This document shows, in pieces, positions 52,017 through 60,767 of a stretch of 64,000 nucleotides of DNA; within the stretch, counting starts at the first letter, position 1; the number at the start of each line of letters is the position of its first letter. The notes under the pieces are model-generated. The model was not told the origin of the DNA and did no database searches. It worked only from the letters and a program-made list of their open reading frames with translations. A program made the position numbers and the translations under genes. The stretch comes from JBBDIK01 sp040880465 (GTDB taxonomy: Bacteria > Actinomycetota > UBA4738 > JBBDHU01), in NCBI GenBank assembly GCA_040880465.1, contig JBBDIK010000016.1:3983-67982 (forward strand). Reading direction: 5' to 3'.

Positions 52017-53141
52017 GTGACCGACGCAACCGAACCCGAACGCCCGCAGACGCGTCCCGAACCCGATGTGTCTCCTCGTTCGCGCCGTTATCCGCGGGGC
52101 CGTTTGGTCGAGGTCGTACGACTGATCTTCATCGCGCTCCTCGGGACGGCGGGGCTCTACATCGCCAGGGCTGCGCGATCCGGTGGTGATGAGGCGTGGC
52201 GAACCGGTGTCGGGGTGTTCCTGGGCGCAGCCGTGGGCTACGTTATCGGGGGCATGTTCGGGCGCCTGACCGTTGCGAGCGTAAGGAGCACCGAGGAGTC
52301 GCTCCGCAAGCGCCCGATCGCCGAGATCGCCGTCGGCGTCGCGGGACTCACGGTCGGGCTTTTCCTCGCATTCCTCATCACCTTCCCGTTGTTCTTCGTG
52401 AAGCTGCCGCCGCTGGTTACCTGGACGTCCGTGCTGTTCATCTACGCGGTGCTCGGAAGCGTCGGCTACCGGGTCACCCGCGCGAAGGCCAACGAGATCT
52501 ACGCGATCCTCGGGCTCAAGCCGAAGGCGGCGGGCCTATCCAGCGGTGAGGTCAATGTGATCGATACCAGCGTGCTGATCGATGGGAGGGTCCTGGACCT
52601 CGTGAGCACCGGCTTCCTGTCCGGGACGCTGCTCATCCACAGCGGGGTGCTGGCCGAACTCCAGCGGATCGCCGACTCGTCTGACGACAACCGTCGGAAA
52701 CGCGGACGGCGCGGGCTGGATGTGCTGAACAAGCTTCGGAAGGATCCCCACGCGGATGTGCAACTCGTCGAAGAGGATGGGGTCGACGATGTGGACTCGG
52801 CGTTGGTCCGTCTGGCGAAGGACCGAGGCGGAACCCTCGTCACGGCCGATGTCAACCTCGCGAAGGTCGCCGAGGCCGTCCGGGTACCCGTCAGATCGAT
52901 CAACGCCCTGGCGTCGGCGTTCCGGATCCCACTCACGCCCGGCGAGGAACTTGCGTTGCGGCTCGTCAAGGAGGGCAAGGAGCACGGACAAGGGATCGGG
53001 TATCTGGAGGACGGGACGATGGTGGTGGTCCAGGATGCGGTCGAGTTCATCGGCAACGACGTCAAGGTCCGCGTCACGAACACCCTGCAGACGCCCACCG
53101 GCCGGATGGTGTTCGCGAACCTGTCCGACGGCTCCTCGTGA
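52017..53141 (+). CDS. Membrane-anchored PIN-TRAM domain protein, 374 aa
   Basis: After about four membrane helices (residues 35-160) a PIN nuclease-like domain starts VNVIDTSVLIDGRVLDLVST, with later acidic residues in VDDVDSALVRLAKDRG and VTADVNLAKV. A C-terminal TRAM domain (GQGIGYLEDGTMVVVQDAVE, NTLQTPTGRMVFA) should bind RNA. This is the conserved YacL-type protein next to the isoprenoid genes in Gram-positives. Its nucleolytic target is not known. GTG start; the stop overlaps ispD. Confidence 0.9.
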   Translation: MTDATEPERPQTRPEPDVSPRSRRYPRGRLVEVVRLIFIALLGTAGLYIARAARSGGDEAWRTGVGVFLGAAVGYVIGGMFGRLTVASVRSTEESLRKRPIAEIAVGVAGLTVGLFLAFLITFPLFFVKLPPLVTWTSVLFIYAVLGSVGYRVTRAKANEIYAILGLKPKAAGLSSGEVNVIDTSVLIDGRVLDLVSTGFLSGTLLIHSGVLAELQRIADSSDDNRRKRGRRGLDVLNKLRKDPHADVQLVEEDGVDDVDSALVRLAKDRGGTLVTADVNLAKVAEAVRVPVRSINALASAFRIPLTPGEELALRLVKEGKEHGQGIGYLEDGTMVVVQDAVEFIGNDVKVRVTNTLQTPTGRMVFANLSDGSS

Positions 53142-53839
53142 CGGAAGCGGTTGCCATCATCCTTGCGGCAGGGGTCGGCGAGCGGATGGGTCGTGGGACG
53201 CCGAAAGCGTTCCTGTCGATCGGGGATGGCACCTTGGTCGAGGCGGCGATGCGGACCGCCGATGCGTGCCCGCAGGTCGCGTCGATCGTTGCAGCGGTTC
53301 CCGCAGGCTTCGAGGACGCGATCTTGGCCGTCGGCGGCATCCGCGCGGGTGTCACGGCGGTACCGGGCGGTGACTCGCGCCAGGCGTCGGTCATCGCCGC
53401 CCTCGCGACGATCCCGGCCTCGGTGCAGGTCGTGGTCTGTCACGATGCGGCGCGCCCGTTCGCGTCGGCTCAGTTGTTCTCCAGGGTCATCGAGGCGGTC
53501 GCCGGCGGCGAGGCCGACGGGCCTGAGGGAGCGATCCCGGTCACGCAGGTTCTCGACACCGTCAAGCGGGTCCGTGATGGGGTCGTGGTGGGAACGGAGC
53601 CGCGCGAGGAGCTCTTCCTGGCCCAGACCCCGCAGGCGTTCAAGGCCGAGCCGTTCCGCGCGGCGCACGAACGGGCAGCGACGGAGGGGTACCGGGCGAC
53701 GGACGATGGCGCGGTCATGGAGTGGGCCGGGTACCGCGTGGTCGCCGTTCCCGGAGAGTCGGACAACCTCAAGGTGACGACCCCGACCGACCTCGCTCGG
53801 GCCGAGGCGATCGTCGGCACGGGCGGTGCGCTCCGATGA
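53138..53839 (+). CDS. ispD: 2-C-methyl-D-erythritol 4-phosphate cytidylyltransferase
   Basis: The nucleotidyltransferase motif AIILAAGVGERMGRGTPKAF and the metal-site region VVCHDAARPFAS, plus ATDDGAVMEWAGYRV and ESDNLKVTTPTDLARAE, identify IspD of the MEP pathway. Its GTG overlaps the PIN-TRAM stop, and its stop overlaps the ispF ATG, so the genes are translationally coupled. Confidence 0.95.
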   Translation: MTEAVAIILAAGVGERMGRGTPKAFLSIGDGTLVEAAMRTADACPQVASIVAAVPAGFEDAILAVGGIRAGVTAVPGGDSRQASVIAALATIPASVQVVVCHDAARPFASAQLFSRVIEAVAGGEADGPEGAIPVTQVLDTVKRVRDGVVVGTEPREELFLAQTPQAFKAEPFRAAHERAATEGYRATDDGAVMEWAGYRVVAVPGESDNLKVTTPTDLARAEAIVGTGGALR

Positions 53840-54312
53840 GCGATCTGCGGTTCGGGCTGGGGTTCGACGTGCACCCTCGCGAGGTCGGACGCCCGCTGTT
53901 CCTAGCCGGGGTGCACTTCGAGGGCGAACCTGGGTTGGCCGGGCATTCGGATGCGGATGTGGTCTGCCATGCGATCGGTGACGCCCTCCTGGGAGCCGCA
54001 GGCCTCGGCGACGTTGGGGAGCACTTCCCCGATTCCGATCCTGCGGTGGAAGGGATCGCCGGTCTCGACCTGCTGGCGCTGGTCGTGGGCAGGTTGGAGG
54101 AGCGCGGATCGGCCCCGCGGTCCTGCGATGTGACGGTGATCGCGGAGCGTCCGCACCTGTCGGAGCATCGCGAGGAGATGCGGAGGAACCTGGCCGCCGC
54201 CCTTGCCGTCGATGTCGATCGGGTGTCGGTCAAAGCTACCCGGCCCGAGGGACTCGGTCTCGAGGGGGACGGGGCCGGCTGTCTCGCGCTCGCCGTGATC
54301 GCCGAGGCCTGA
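53836..54312 (+). CDS. ispF: 2-C-methyl-D-erythritol 2,4-cyclodiphosphate synthase
   Basis: The zinc site DVHP in FGLGFDVHPREVGRP and HSDADVVCHAIGDALLG, followed by GDVGEHFPDSDPAVEGIAG and VKATRPEGLGLEGDGAG, match IspF completely at 158 residues. It closes the cyclic diphosphate in the MEP pathway. rlmB follows after one base. Confidence 0.96.
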   Translation: MSDLRFGLGFDVHPREVGRPLFLAGVHFEGEPGLAGHSDADVVCHAIGDALLGAAGLGDVGEHFPDSDPAVEGIAGLDLLALVVGRLEERGSAPRSCDVTVIAERPHLSEHREEMRRNLAAALAVDVDRVSVKATRPEGLGLEGDGAGCLALAVIAEA

Positions 54313-54313
54313 G

Positions 54314-55126
54314 GTGACCGACCGGCGAAGGAACCGCCGGCGAGACGAGTCGGTCCGTACGTCCTACGTCGGGGGCAAGCGCGCGGTGCTGGAGGCGGTA
54401 CGCGCCGGTCGGGCCGGCGCGGTGACGATCGCCGAGGGCGGGAAAGCGACCGAAGGGCTCCGGGATCTGCTCGCGGCCGTCGAGTCGGCCGGGATCACAG
54501 TCGATCGCCGTCCTTCGTCCGAGCTGGACGCGCTGGCCGGCGATCATCGGGGCGTCGTCGCCCGGGTGGCCGTTCCCGCCGATCTCTCGGAGCGTGATCT
54601 GGCGACGTTCCCATTCACCGATGATGCCCTCGTCGTTGTGCTGGACGGGATCGAGGACCCGCAGAACCTTGGAGCGGCCGCCCGGGTCGCGGACGGCGCG
54701 GGTGCCGAGATGCTCGTCACGCGAACCCGGCGATCGGCTCCGGTCACCGCGAGCGCCATCCGGGCCTCTGCGGGCGCCCTGGTGACCCTCCCGCATGCAC
54801 GGGTCGCCAACATCGCGCGCGCGATCGGACGGCTCAAGGACGGCGGGTTCGAGGTTCTCGGTCTCGACGAGCGCGCCCCCGGCGGCATCTACGAGGAGCC
54901 CTGCCCGGCCGGAAGGGTCGCCGTCGTTGCCGGCTCAGAGGGAACCGGGCTGGCCAGGCTGGTCCGAGAGTCCTGTGACGTGCTCGTTAGCCTCCCGATG
55001 CGGGGGGAGGTGGCCTCCCTGAACGTGGCGACCGCCCTTGCAGCCGTGCTCTACGGATCGGTGCTCCCCTCCCGGGTGGTCGTGCCCGGTTCGGAGGATC
55101 GAGAACCCGGTCCTCTCCCGGGCTAA
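54314..55126 (+). CDS. rlmB: TrmH-family 23S rRNA (guanosine-2'-O-)-methyltransferase
   Basis: An N-terminal substrate-binding domain (YVGGKRAVLEAVRAGRAGAV) precedes the SPOUT knot with its three motifs: VVLDGIEDPQNLGAAARVAD, VVAGSEGTGLARLVRESCD and SLPMRGEVASLNVATALAAV. This is the RlmB/TrmH type that methylates a 2'-hydroxyl of rRNA. In most actinobacteria cysS lies between ispF and this gene; here it is missing. It starts with GTG. Confidence 0.92.
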   Translation: MTDRRRNRRRDESVRTSYVGGKRAVLEAVRAGRAGAVTIAEGGKATEGLRDLLAAVESAGITVDRRPSSELDALAGDHRGVVARVAVPADLSERDLATFPFTDDALVVVLDGIEDPQNLGAAARVADGAGAEMLVTRTRRSAPVTASAIRASAGALVTLPHARVANIARAIGRLKDGGFEVLGLDERAPGGIYEEPCPAGRVAVVAGSEGTGLARLVRESCDVLVSLPMRGEVASLNVATALAAVLYGSVLPSRVVVPGSEDREPGPLPG

Positions 55127-55201
55127 ATCCCAAGGCCATCCTGGCCGAAACCTGAATGGGGCGGGGATCCTGCGGTGGTGGGGTCTCCAGAGAGGTGTGC
55201 C

Positions 55202-56938
55202 ATGGAACTCGACCAGGTCCTGGATGCCGCCGTCATCGGCGCGCAGCCGCTCTTCGCGGGGCTCAGCGACGAGGTGAAGGAACGGATCCTGGCGCTCGCT
55301 CGCCGGGTCGAGTTGGACGAGGATCACCGGATCGTCACCGAGGACACACCCGGGGACAGCGCCTACATCCTGGTGGAGGGGCGGGTTCGGGTCGTGCAAC
55401 GAGGCCGCCAGGTCCGCGAACTCGGGCCCGGGTCGGTCTTCGGAGAACTCTCACTGATCGACGGAGCGCCGCGTTCGGCGACGATCGTGACGACGACACC
55501 GGTCGTCTGCCTCGAACTGCAGCGCGAGCACCTCTGGCGCTTGTTCGAGGAGCAGCCGTCGGTGATGGCTCAGGTGATGCGCGGTCTGGTGATGCGGCTC
55601 CGCGAACTCGAGCGGCCGGTCGACCGGCTCACCGGGTTGCCGAACCGGATGATGTTCGAGGAACTGCTGGCGATGGCGCTCGATCGTGCCGAGCGCTCCG
55701 GGTCCGCGGTCGCGGTGCTGCACGTTGGGCTCGACGGCTTCCAGCTGATCAACGAAGGCCTCGGATCGGTGGAAGCGGACCGGATCCTCATGGAGGTTGC
55801 CGGGCGCCTTGCGGCGTCCGCCTCCGGCACGGTGGGGCGGGGTGGGGACGATGAGTTCCTGATCCTGGTTGCGGACGTGGACGATGCCAGTGTCGCCGAG
55901 CGCACGGATGAGGATGATCCCGGGTTCCTCGCGGCGGAATCCGCGGCGCATGCCGTCGCCGAGCTGCTCGAGGAGCCGTTCGCGTCCGGTGAGCAGGAGA
56001 TCTTCGTGACGGCGAGCACCGGTGCCGCGATCTTCCCACGGTATTCGGAGACCGCGACGACCCTGATGCGCGACGCCGCGACCGCGATGCGCGAGAGCAA
56101 GAGCGACGGTCCCGGCGGCCACCTCGTGTCCACCAGAGGGACCGGCGACCCGGAAGAGCGCCTTCAGTTGGTCAACGACCTCCGCCGCGCGGTGGAGGCG
56201 AACGCGTGGAAGCTCCTCTACCAGCCCGTCGTCGGGCTCCTCGATGGCAAGTTGGTCGGTGTCGAATCGCTGATCAGGTGGGAGCGTGACGGCGAACTCG
56301 TGTCGCCCGCGGCGTTCATCCCGCTCGCGGAGGATCTCGGGCTCATCGACGCGATCGGCGACTGGGTGATGGAGGAGAGCTGCCGCCAGTCCCAGCTCTG
56401 GCGTGAGGAGGATCTGGACCTGCGTATGTCGTTCAACCTCTCGCCGCGCGAGCTTCGGTGCGACGACTTGGTCGACCGACTGACGGCGCTCCTGGACAAG
56501 TATGGGATCCCGCCGACGCAGATGGTCGTGGAGGTCACCGAGACCAGCATGGAGACCCTTCCCGATCTCGTCCGAGGGGTGCTCGGGAAGCTCGCGATAG
56601 CCGGCATGGGGATCTCGATCGACGACTTCGGCACCGGGTACTCGTCGCTCTCTCGCTTGAAGGACATGCCGGTGTCGACACTGAAGATCGACCGGTCGTT
56701 CGTGTCGGAGCTTCCCGACCACGATGGCGCGGTCAACGTCGTGCGCGCTGTCATCCGGCTGGCGGAGAGCCTCGGGATGGTCTCGCTGGCCGAAGGGATA
56801 GAGACACCGGAGCAGCGTTCGATGCTGACAACGTTAGGGTGCCAGCTGGGCCAGGGATATCTGTTCGCCAAACCCCTTCCGCCGGAACGGATCCTGGAGA
56901 TCTCGCGAGAGGGCGGCCGCCCCATGGGCGAGGGCTAG
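55202..56938 (+). CDS. cNMP-binding, degenerate GGDEF and EAL protein (c-di-GMP phosphodiesterase), 578 aa
   Basis: Residues 15-120 are a cyclic-nucleotide-binding fold (VFGELSLIDGAPRSATIVTT). A GGDEF-type domain follows (about 140-310), but its signature reads GDDEF (near residue 214) and the first metal Asp is Gly (HVGLDGFQLINEGLG), so it is probably inactive. The EAL domain (about 323-570) reads ESL (VGVESLIRWERDG) yet keeps FNLSPRELR, EVTETSME, IDDFGTGYSSLSRLKDMPVS and AEGIETPEQ, so hydrolysis of c-di-GMP is likely. The convergent neighbour is a cyclase that could make its ligand. Confidence 0.88.
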   Translation: MELDQVLDAAVIGAQPLFAGLSDEVKERILALARRVELDEDHRIVTEDTPGDSAYILVEGRVRVVQRGRQVRELGPGSVFGELSLIDGAPRSATIVTTTPVVCLELQREHLWRLFEEQPSVMAQVMRGLVMRLRELERPVDRLTGLPNRMMFEELLAMALDRAERSGSAVAVLHVGLDGFQLINEGLGSVEADRILMEVAGRLAASASGTVGRGGDDEFLILVADVDDASVAERTDEDDPGFLAAESAAHAVAELLEEPFASGEQEIFVTASTGAAIFPRYSETATTLMRDAATAMRESKSDGPGGHLVSTRGTGDPEERLQLVNDLRRAVEANAWKLLYQPVVGLLDGKLVGVESLIRWERDGELVSPAAFIPLAEDLGLIDAIGDWVMEESCRQSQLWREEDLDLRMSFNLSPRELRCDDLVDRLTALLDKYGIPPTQMVVEVTETSMETLPDLVRGVLGKLAIAGMGISIDDFGTGYSSLSRLKDMPVSTLKIDRSFVSELPDHDGAVNVVRAVIRLAESLGMVSLAEGIETPEQRSMLTTLGCQLGQGYLFAKPLPPERILEISREGGRPMGEG

Positions 56939-56984
56939 AGCCGGGCGAGAGCGAAAGCCGGGGCGAAGGATCGGGCTCGGGCCC

Positions 56985-59900
56985 CTACTCCAGCCTCGCG
57001 AGCGCCGCCTCGTTGTCCTTGCGACGGTACGCGTCCCGCGCCTGGTGCAGGACCGCCGCCGCGCGGTCCGCGTCCCCGCGGGCGACCAGCACATCGGAGA
57101 GATCGGAGAGTGCGTCGGCGTGCATGTTGATGTGGTCCGTCGTCGCGGCGAGGTCGGCGGCTTCCCCGGCAAGGTGCGCGGCTTCATCGACGTCGCCCAG
57201 ATGGGCAAGTGCCCGGGCCTTGCCGCCCCGCCAGACGACCTGGGACACGATGTCGTCGCTGTCGGCCCAGGACGCGCTCGTCTCTGCATAACGCCGGGCC
57301 TCTTCCCACCGTTCCTGCTCGCAGAAGGCACGGGCGCGCATCGCGGCGAGCGTTGACGCGTACCCGCGTTCGCCGAGCTCGACCAGGGCGTCGAACCCCT
57401 CGCGGAGATCGCGTTCGGCCCCCTCGGGGTTGCCGGCCAGGAGTTCAACGTCGGCGAGCGTTTCGGCGGTCGTCATCGCTCCGACGACCTCGCGTCCGAG
57501 CTGCCGGTCGATCAGCGATGCTCGGTTGATCAGCTCGCGGCCGGAGTCGAACTGGCCGCGCATCGCTTGGAGGACTCCGAGCGTGTACAGGGTCGTGGCT
57601 TCCGCGGACTGTCCGAGATCCTCATTCGACCGAAGCTCCTCGATCCGCTCGATGGCCTCTGGGGCCGGTGTCGGTCCGTAGAGGAGGGCGGACGCGTACG
57701 CGGAGAGGTACCTGCCACCGTAGGCGCCGGCCCGGTGGGCGTGCTCGGCGGCGGCCAGCGCCGCCTCCGCGGTGTCGGCACTCCGGCAACGGTAGATGTG
57801 CACGAAGGACAACATCCCGTACGCCTGCGCGAGGCCGCGTTCGTCGTCGGCCCGTCCGAAGACGTCGATGGCGTGCCGGGCCGCCGCCTCCGCGCGCTCC
57901 GACCACCCTTCGGGATCGACCAGTGAGTCCAGGTCGGCTCGGACGAGAGCGGTCCGTGCTTCCAGGCTCGCGTCGCCGCCGTCGCGAGCTCGCGTCGCCG
58001 CGTCGTCCAGCACGTCACGGGCCCGGTCGAAGTCACCCGTGTCCAGGAGCGCTTCGCCCAGACCGGGTAGGAGCTGGCTCCGCTCCGGGTCGTGGTCGGC
58101 CAGGAGCCGGACCGCGCGTCCGAGCAGGCTGGTCGCGGCCGGCATGTCGACCAGCTCGAGCGCGCGCCGTCCTGCATGTCCGAGGTGCGCGCCGGCGCGT
58201 CGTGCGAGATCGCGTTCCGCGTCGTGGACGGCCCCGAGTTCCTCGCGGAGACGGAACGCCTGCTCCAAGTGGTACCCGATGATCTCCTCGTACTCGCTGC
58301 TCCGGTCCCGCACGGCCCCCTCGAGCCAGTCGGCGAAGCGCTCGTGCAGCTCTGCGCGGAACTGCTTGAGCGCCGAGTCGTACACCGCGTCCCGGATCAG
58401 GATGTGGCGGAAGCGGTAGGTCTCGTACCCGAGGGCATCCTGCCGGTCGGGCCGGATCAGTTCCGTCTCCGACAGGGTGTCGAGGTGCCGCCGAACCTTC
58501 TCGGCGACCGGCTGCGGACTCAGCGCGATCAGCGCGTCGACGTAGAAGCTCTGGCCCTGCACCGAGGCACGCTGGGCCTGGTCCCGGTCTTCCGGCTGGA
58601 GTCGCTCGATGCGAGACGCAAGGATCGCGGAGATGGTCGGTGGGATCACGATGGCCGAGAGGTCTCGAGTCACGGTCCAGCGATCGGCCTCCCGCCGGAG
58701 CGTCCCGTCGTCCACGAGCATGGCTACGAGTTCCTCGACGAACAGCGGATTCCCGTCGGTTGCCTCGGAGATCCGGGCGCGGGCCGCCTCGGGCAAGCCG
58801 CTGCTCCCGAGGAGGCCGTCGATCAGAACGCGGCTGTCCTCCGGACCCAGCGGGTCGATCGTGAGCGTGTGCGCGTCGGGGACGTCGTGGCCCCATCGCG
58901 GTTGGGCGTGCGCGAACTCCGGACGCGCGATGCATAGCAGGAGGACGCGGGCATCGGCCGTCCAACGTGCGAGGTGATCGATCAGGTCTAGGAGGGTGGG
59001 TTGGGCCCAGTGCAGGTCGTCGAAGACGAGGATCACGGGGTCCCGGCGGCCGAGCGCCTCGAAGAAGTGCCGGACGGCGCCGAAGAGCTCGGCCGCCGGA
59101 ACGTCGGCGGTCCGGAGTCCAAGGACCTTCGAGATCTGCGTGGCGGTGTGCTCGCCCGCGATCTCGGCGAGCCTCGCCTCCGCGTCCTCCCGCGAGCCAT
59201 CCTCCGCGAGTCCGGCCGCTTGTCGGATCGCCTGGGCGACGGGCCAGAACGTGATCCCTTCGCCGTACGGGAGGCACCGTCCCCGGAGTTGCACCCATGC
59301 ATCGCCGGCCCTACGGATGAGTTCTTCCGCCAGTCGTGACTTGCCGACCCCCGCATCGCCTAGCACCGTCACCATCCGGCACGCGCGCCCTCGCTCGACA
59401 TCGCGGAGGGCGTCGACGAGCGCGCCGAGCTGCGCCGCCCTCCCGATCATCGGCGCGTCGAGTCGTCGGGCCGTACCGGCGACGTTCCGATGAACGCCCG
59501 TCAGTCGGAACGCGCCGACGCGTTCCGACTTCCCCTTGAGCGCGAGTGGTGCGATAGCCTCCGCGGTCAGAGCGGCATGCGTGAGCCGGTGGGTGACCTC
59601 ACCGATCACGATCTCATCGTCGTCTGCGGCTTGCTCGAGTCGGGCCGCGACGTTGACGGCGTCGCCGGTGACGAGCGTCTGGCCGCCGGCCGCGTCGCCG
59701 GCGCCGACGGGACCCCTGTTCACACCGGTGCGGGTGAGCAGCTCGACGTCCCAGCGTTCGCGGAGGTCCTCGTTCAGGACGCCGACGGCATCGCGCATCT
59801 CCGCGGCCGCCCGCACGGCACGGAGTGCGTCGTCTTCGTGGACGGCGGGGATCCCGAACACCGCCATCACCGCGTCGCCGATGAACTTCTCCACCGTTCC

Positions 59901-60134
59901 GCCGTGGCGTTCGATGATCGCCCGCATCTGGTCGAAGTAGGCGCTCATCAGCGTCCGGAGCGACTCGGGGTCCATCCGCTCGCCGAGTTTCGTGGAATCG
60001 ACCAGATCGCAGAACAGGATGGTGACGGTCTTGCGGGTTTCGTGGGAGACCGCAGCGGTCAGGGCGGAGCCGCAGGCGAGACAGAACTTCGCGCGCTCCG
60101 GGTTCTCTTCTCCGCAGCTCGGGCAGGCCGGCAC
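56985..60134 (-). CDS. Class III nucleotide cyclase with AAA-type ATPase and TPR-like repeats, 1049 aa
   Basis: A zinc ribbon (CPSCGEENPERAKFCLACGS) opens the protein. The class III cyclase domain (about residues 32-205) has TILFCDLVDSTKLGE with the metal Asp, GTVEKFIGDAVMAVFG with the second Asp, and TGDAVNVAARLEQAA. A P-loop STAND-type ATPase follows (LGDAGVGKSRLAEEL near residue 258, LLDLIDHLARW), and the C-terminal 400 residues are TPR-like. The substrate (ATP or GTP) cannot be told. Its GTG is preceded 6 nt upstream by TAGACT, a leaderless layout. It converges on the EAL gene. Confidence 0.9.
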   Translation of the reverse strand: MPACPSCGEENPERAKFCLACGSALTAAVSHETRKTVTILFCDLVDSTKLGERMDPESLRTLMSAYFDQMRAIIERHGGTVEKFIGDAVMAVFGIPAVHEDDALRAVRAAAEMRDAVGVLNEDLRERWDVELLTRTGVNRGPVGAGDAAGGQTLVTGDAVNVAARLEQAADDDEIVIGEVTHRLTHAALTAEAIAPLALKGKSERVGAFRLTGVHRNVAGTARRLDAPMIGRAAQLGALVDALRDVERGRACRMVTVLGDAGVGKSRLAEELIRRAGDAWVQLRGRCLPYGEGITFWPVAQAIRQAAGLAEDGSREDAEARLAEIAGEHTATQISKVLGLRTADVPAAELFGAVRHFFEALGRRDPVILVFDDLHWAQPTLLDLIDHLARWTADARVLLLCIARPEFAHAQPRWGHDVPDAHTLTIDPLGPEDSRVLIDGLLGSSGLPEAARARISEATDGNPLFVEELVAMLVDDGTLRREADRWTVTRDLSAIVIPPTISAILASRIERLQPEDRDQAQRASVQGQSFYVDALIALSPQPVAEKVRRHLDTLSETELIRPDRQDALGYETYRFRHILIRDAVYDSALKQFRAELHERFADWLEGAVRDRSSEYEEIIGYHLEQAFRLREELGAVHDAERDLARRAGAHLGHAGRRALELVDMPAATSLLGRAVRLLADHDPERSQLLPGLGEALLDTGDFDRARDVLDDAATRARDGGDASLEARTALVRADLDSLVDPEGWSERAEAAARHAIDVFGRADDERGLAQAYGMLSFVHIYRCRSADTAEAALAAAEHAHRAGAYGGRYLSAYASALLYGPTPAPEAIERIEELRSNEDLGQSAEATTLYTLGVLQAMRGQFDSGRELINRASLIDRQLGREVVGAMTTAETLADVELLAGNPEGAERDLREGFDALVELGERGYASTLAAMRARAFCEQERWEEARRYAETSASWADSDDIVSQVVWRGGKARALAHLGDVDEAAHLAGEAADLAATTDHINMHADALSDLSDVLVARGDADRAAAVLHQARDAYRRKDNEAALARLE

Positions 60135-60140
60135 GGCTGG

Positions 60141-60146
60141 AGTCTA
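60141..60146 (-). promoter_or_regulatory. -10-like TAGACT before the leaderless cyclase gene
   Basis: On the minus strand the hexamer ends 6 nt before the GTG at 60134. Confidence 0.45.
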
Positions 60147-60154
60147 CGGTGTCG

Positions 60155-60691
60155 CTAGCGCACGCGGACCCTGATGCGTGCCACGTCGATACCGATATCG
60201 CCCCACCCGGGCACGCTTCCGAGGATCTGCCAGGTGCGCTTGTCGCCGGACTGAGTAGCGGCCGATGCCTTGATCCGAACGTTGATGCAGGATTCCTCGC
60301 CGAAGTCGAGGTTGCCCGCAGGGTATCCGACCTGGATGGTCTGGTCGGTGATCGGCTGGTCCAGGTAGTCGGTCCACGTCACGACGAAACCACCCCCGTC
60401 TCCACCGGAGGTGAGTTCATGGTCGAACGTGGCTCCGGCGTCGTTCTGGACGCAGACCCTGAATCGCACGCTGCGGCCTCGTTTGGTCCTGGCGACCACC
60501 GTCTGGCCGGATCCATCCAGGTTGTACACGTCCTGCCCGGTGAACGTGGGGGACGAGGCCCGTTTCGCGTAGACGTCGGCGGCAGGACCGGGGGAGCCGG
60601 CGACGGCGGGAGGAGCCTGCGTCACGGTCGCCAGCACGGCCATCAGGAGGATGGAGGTTGCGGCGAGGTGTCGTGGCCGGCGGCCGATCAC
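60155..60691 (-). CDS. Secreted hypothetical protein, 178 aa
   Basis: A basic Sec signal (GRRPRHLAATSILLMAVLAT, cleavage near AVAGSP) is followed by a beta-rich domain with VYAKRASSPTFTGQDVYNLD, KRGRSVRFRVCVQNDAGA, VVTWTDYLDQ and ESCINVRIKASAATQSGD. Two cysteines could form a disulfide. The fold suggests an immunoglobulin-like domain but no family is recognised. GTG 60691 lies 6 nt after a TAGCGT box. Confidence 0.65.
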   Translation of the reverse strand: MIGRRPRHLAATSILLMAVLATVTQAPPAVAGSPGPAADVYAKRASSPTFTGQDVYNLDGSGQTVVARTKRGRSVRFRVCVQNDAGATFDHELTSGGDGGGFVVTWTDYLDQPITDQTIQVGYPAGNLDFGEESCINVRIKASAATQSGDKRTWQILGSVPGWGDIGIDVARIRVRVR

Positions 60692-60697
60692 AGAGGC

Positions 60698-60703
60698 ACG
60701 CTA
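60698..60703 (-). promoter_or_regulatory. -10-like TAGCGT before a leaderless GTG
   Basis: On the minus strand the hexamer ends 6 nt before the GTG at 60691. Confidence 0.45.
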
Positions 60704-60755
60704 GCACGGGCTCCCGGGAGCTCCCAATCCGTTTGATGGCGTCCGGTCCCCGGGC

Positions 60756-60761
60756 TATCCT
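60756..60761 (+). promoter_or_regulatory. -10-like TATCCT before a leaderless acyltransferase gene
   Basis: The hexamer ends 6 nt before the ATG at 60768. Confidence 0.45.
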
Positions 60762-60767
60762 CAGGCG

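Noticed and set aside
55451..56722. 423-codon minus-strand frame
   Set aside because: Antisense to the GGDEF-EAL gene without any motif.
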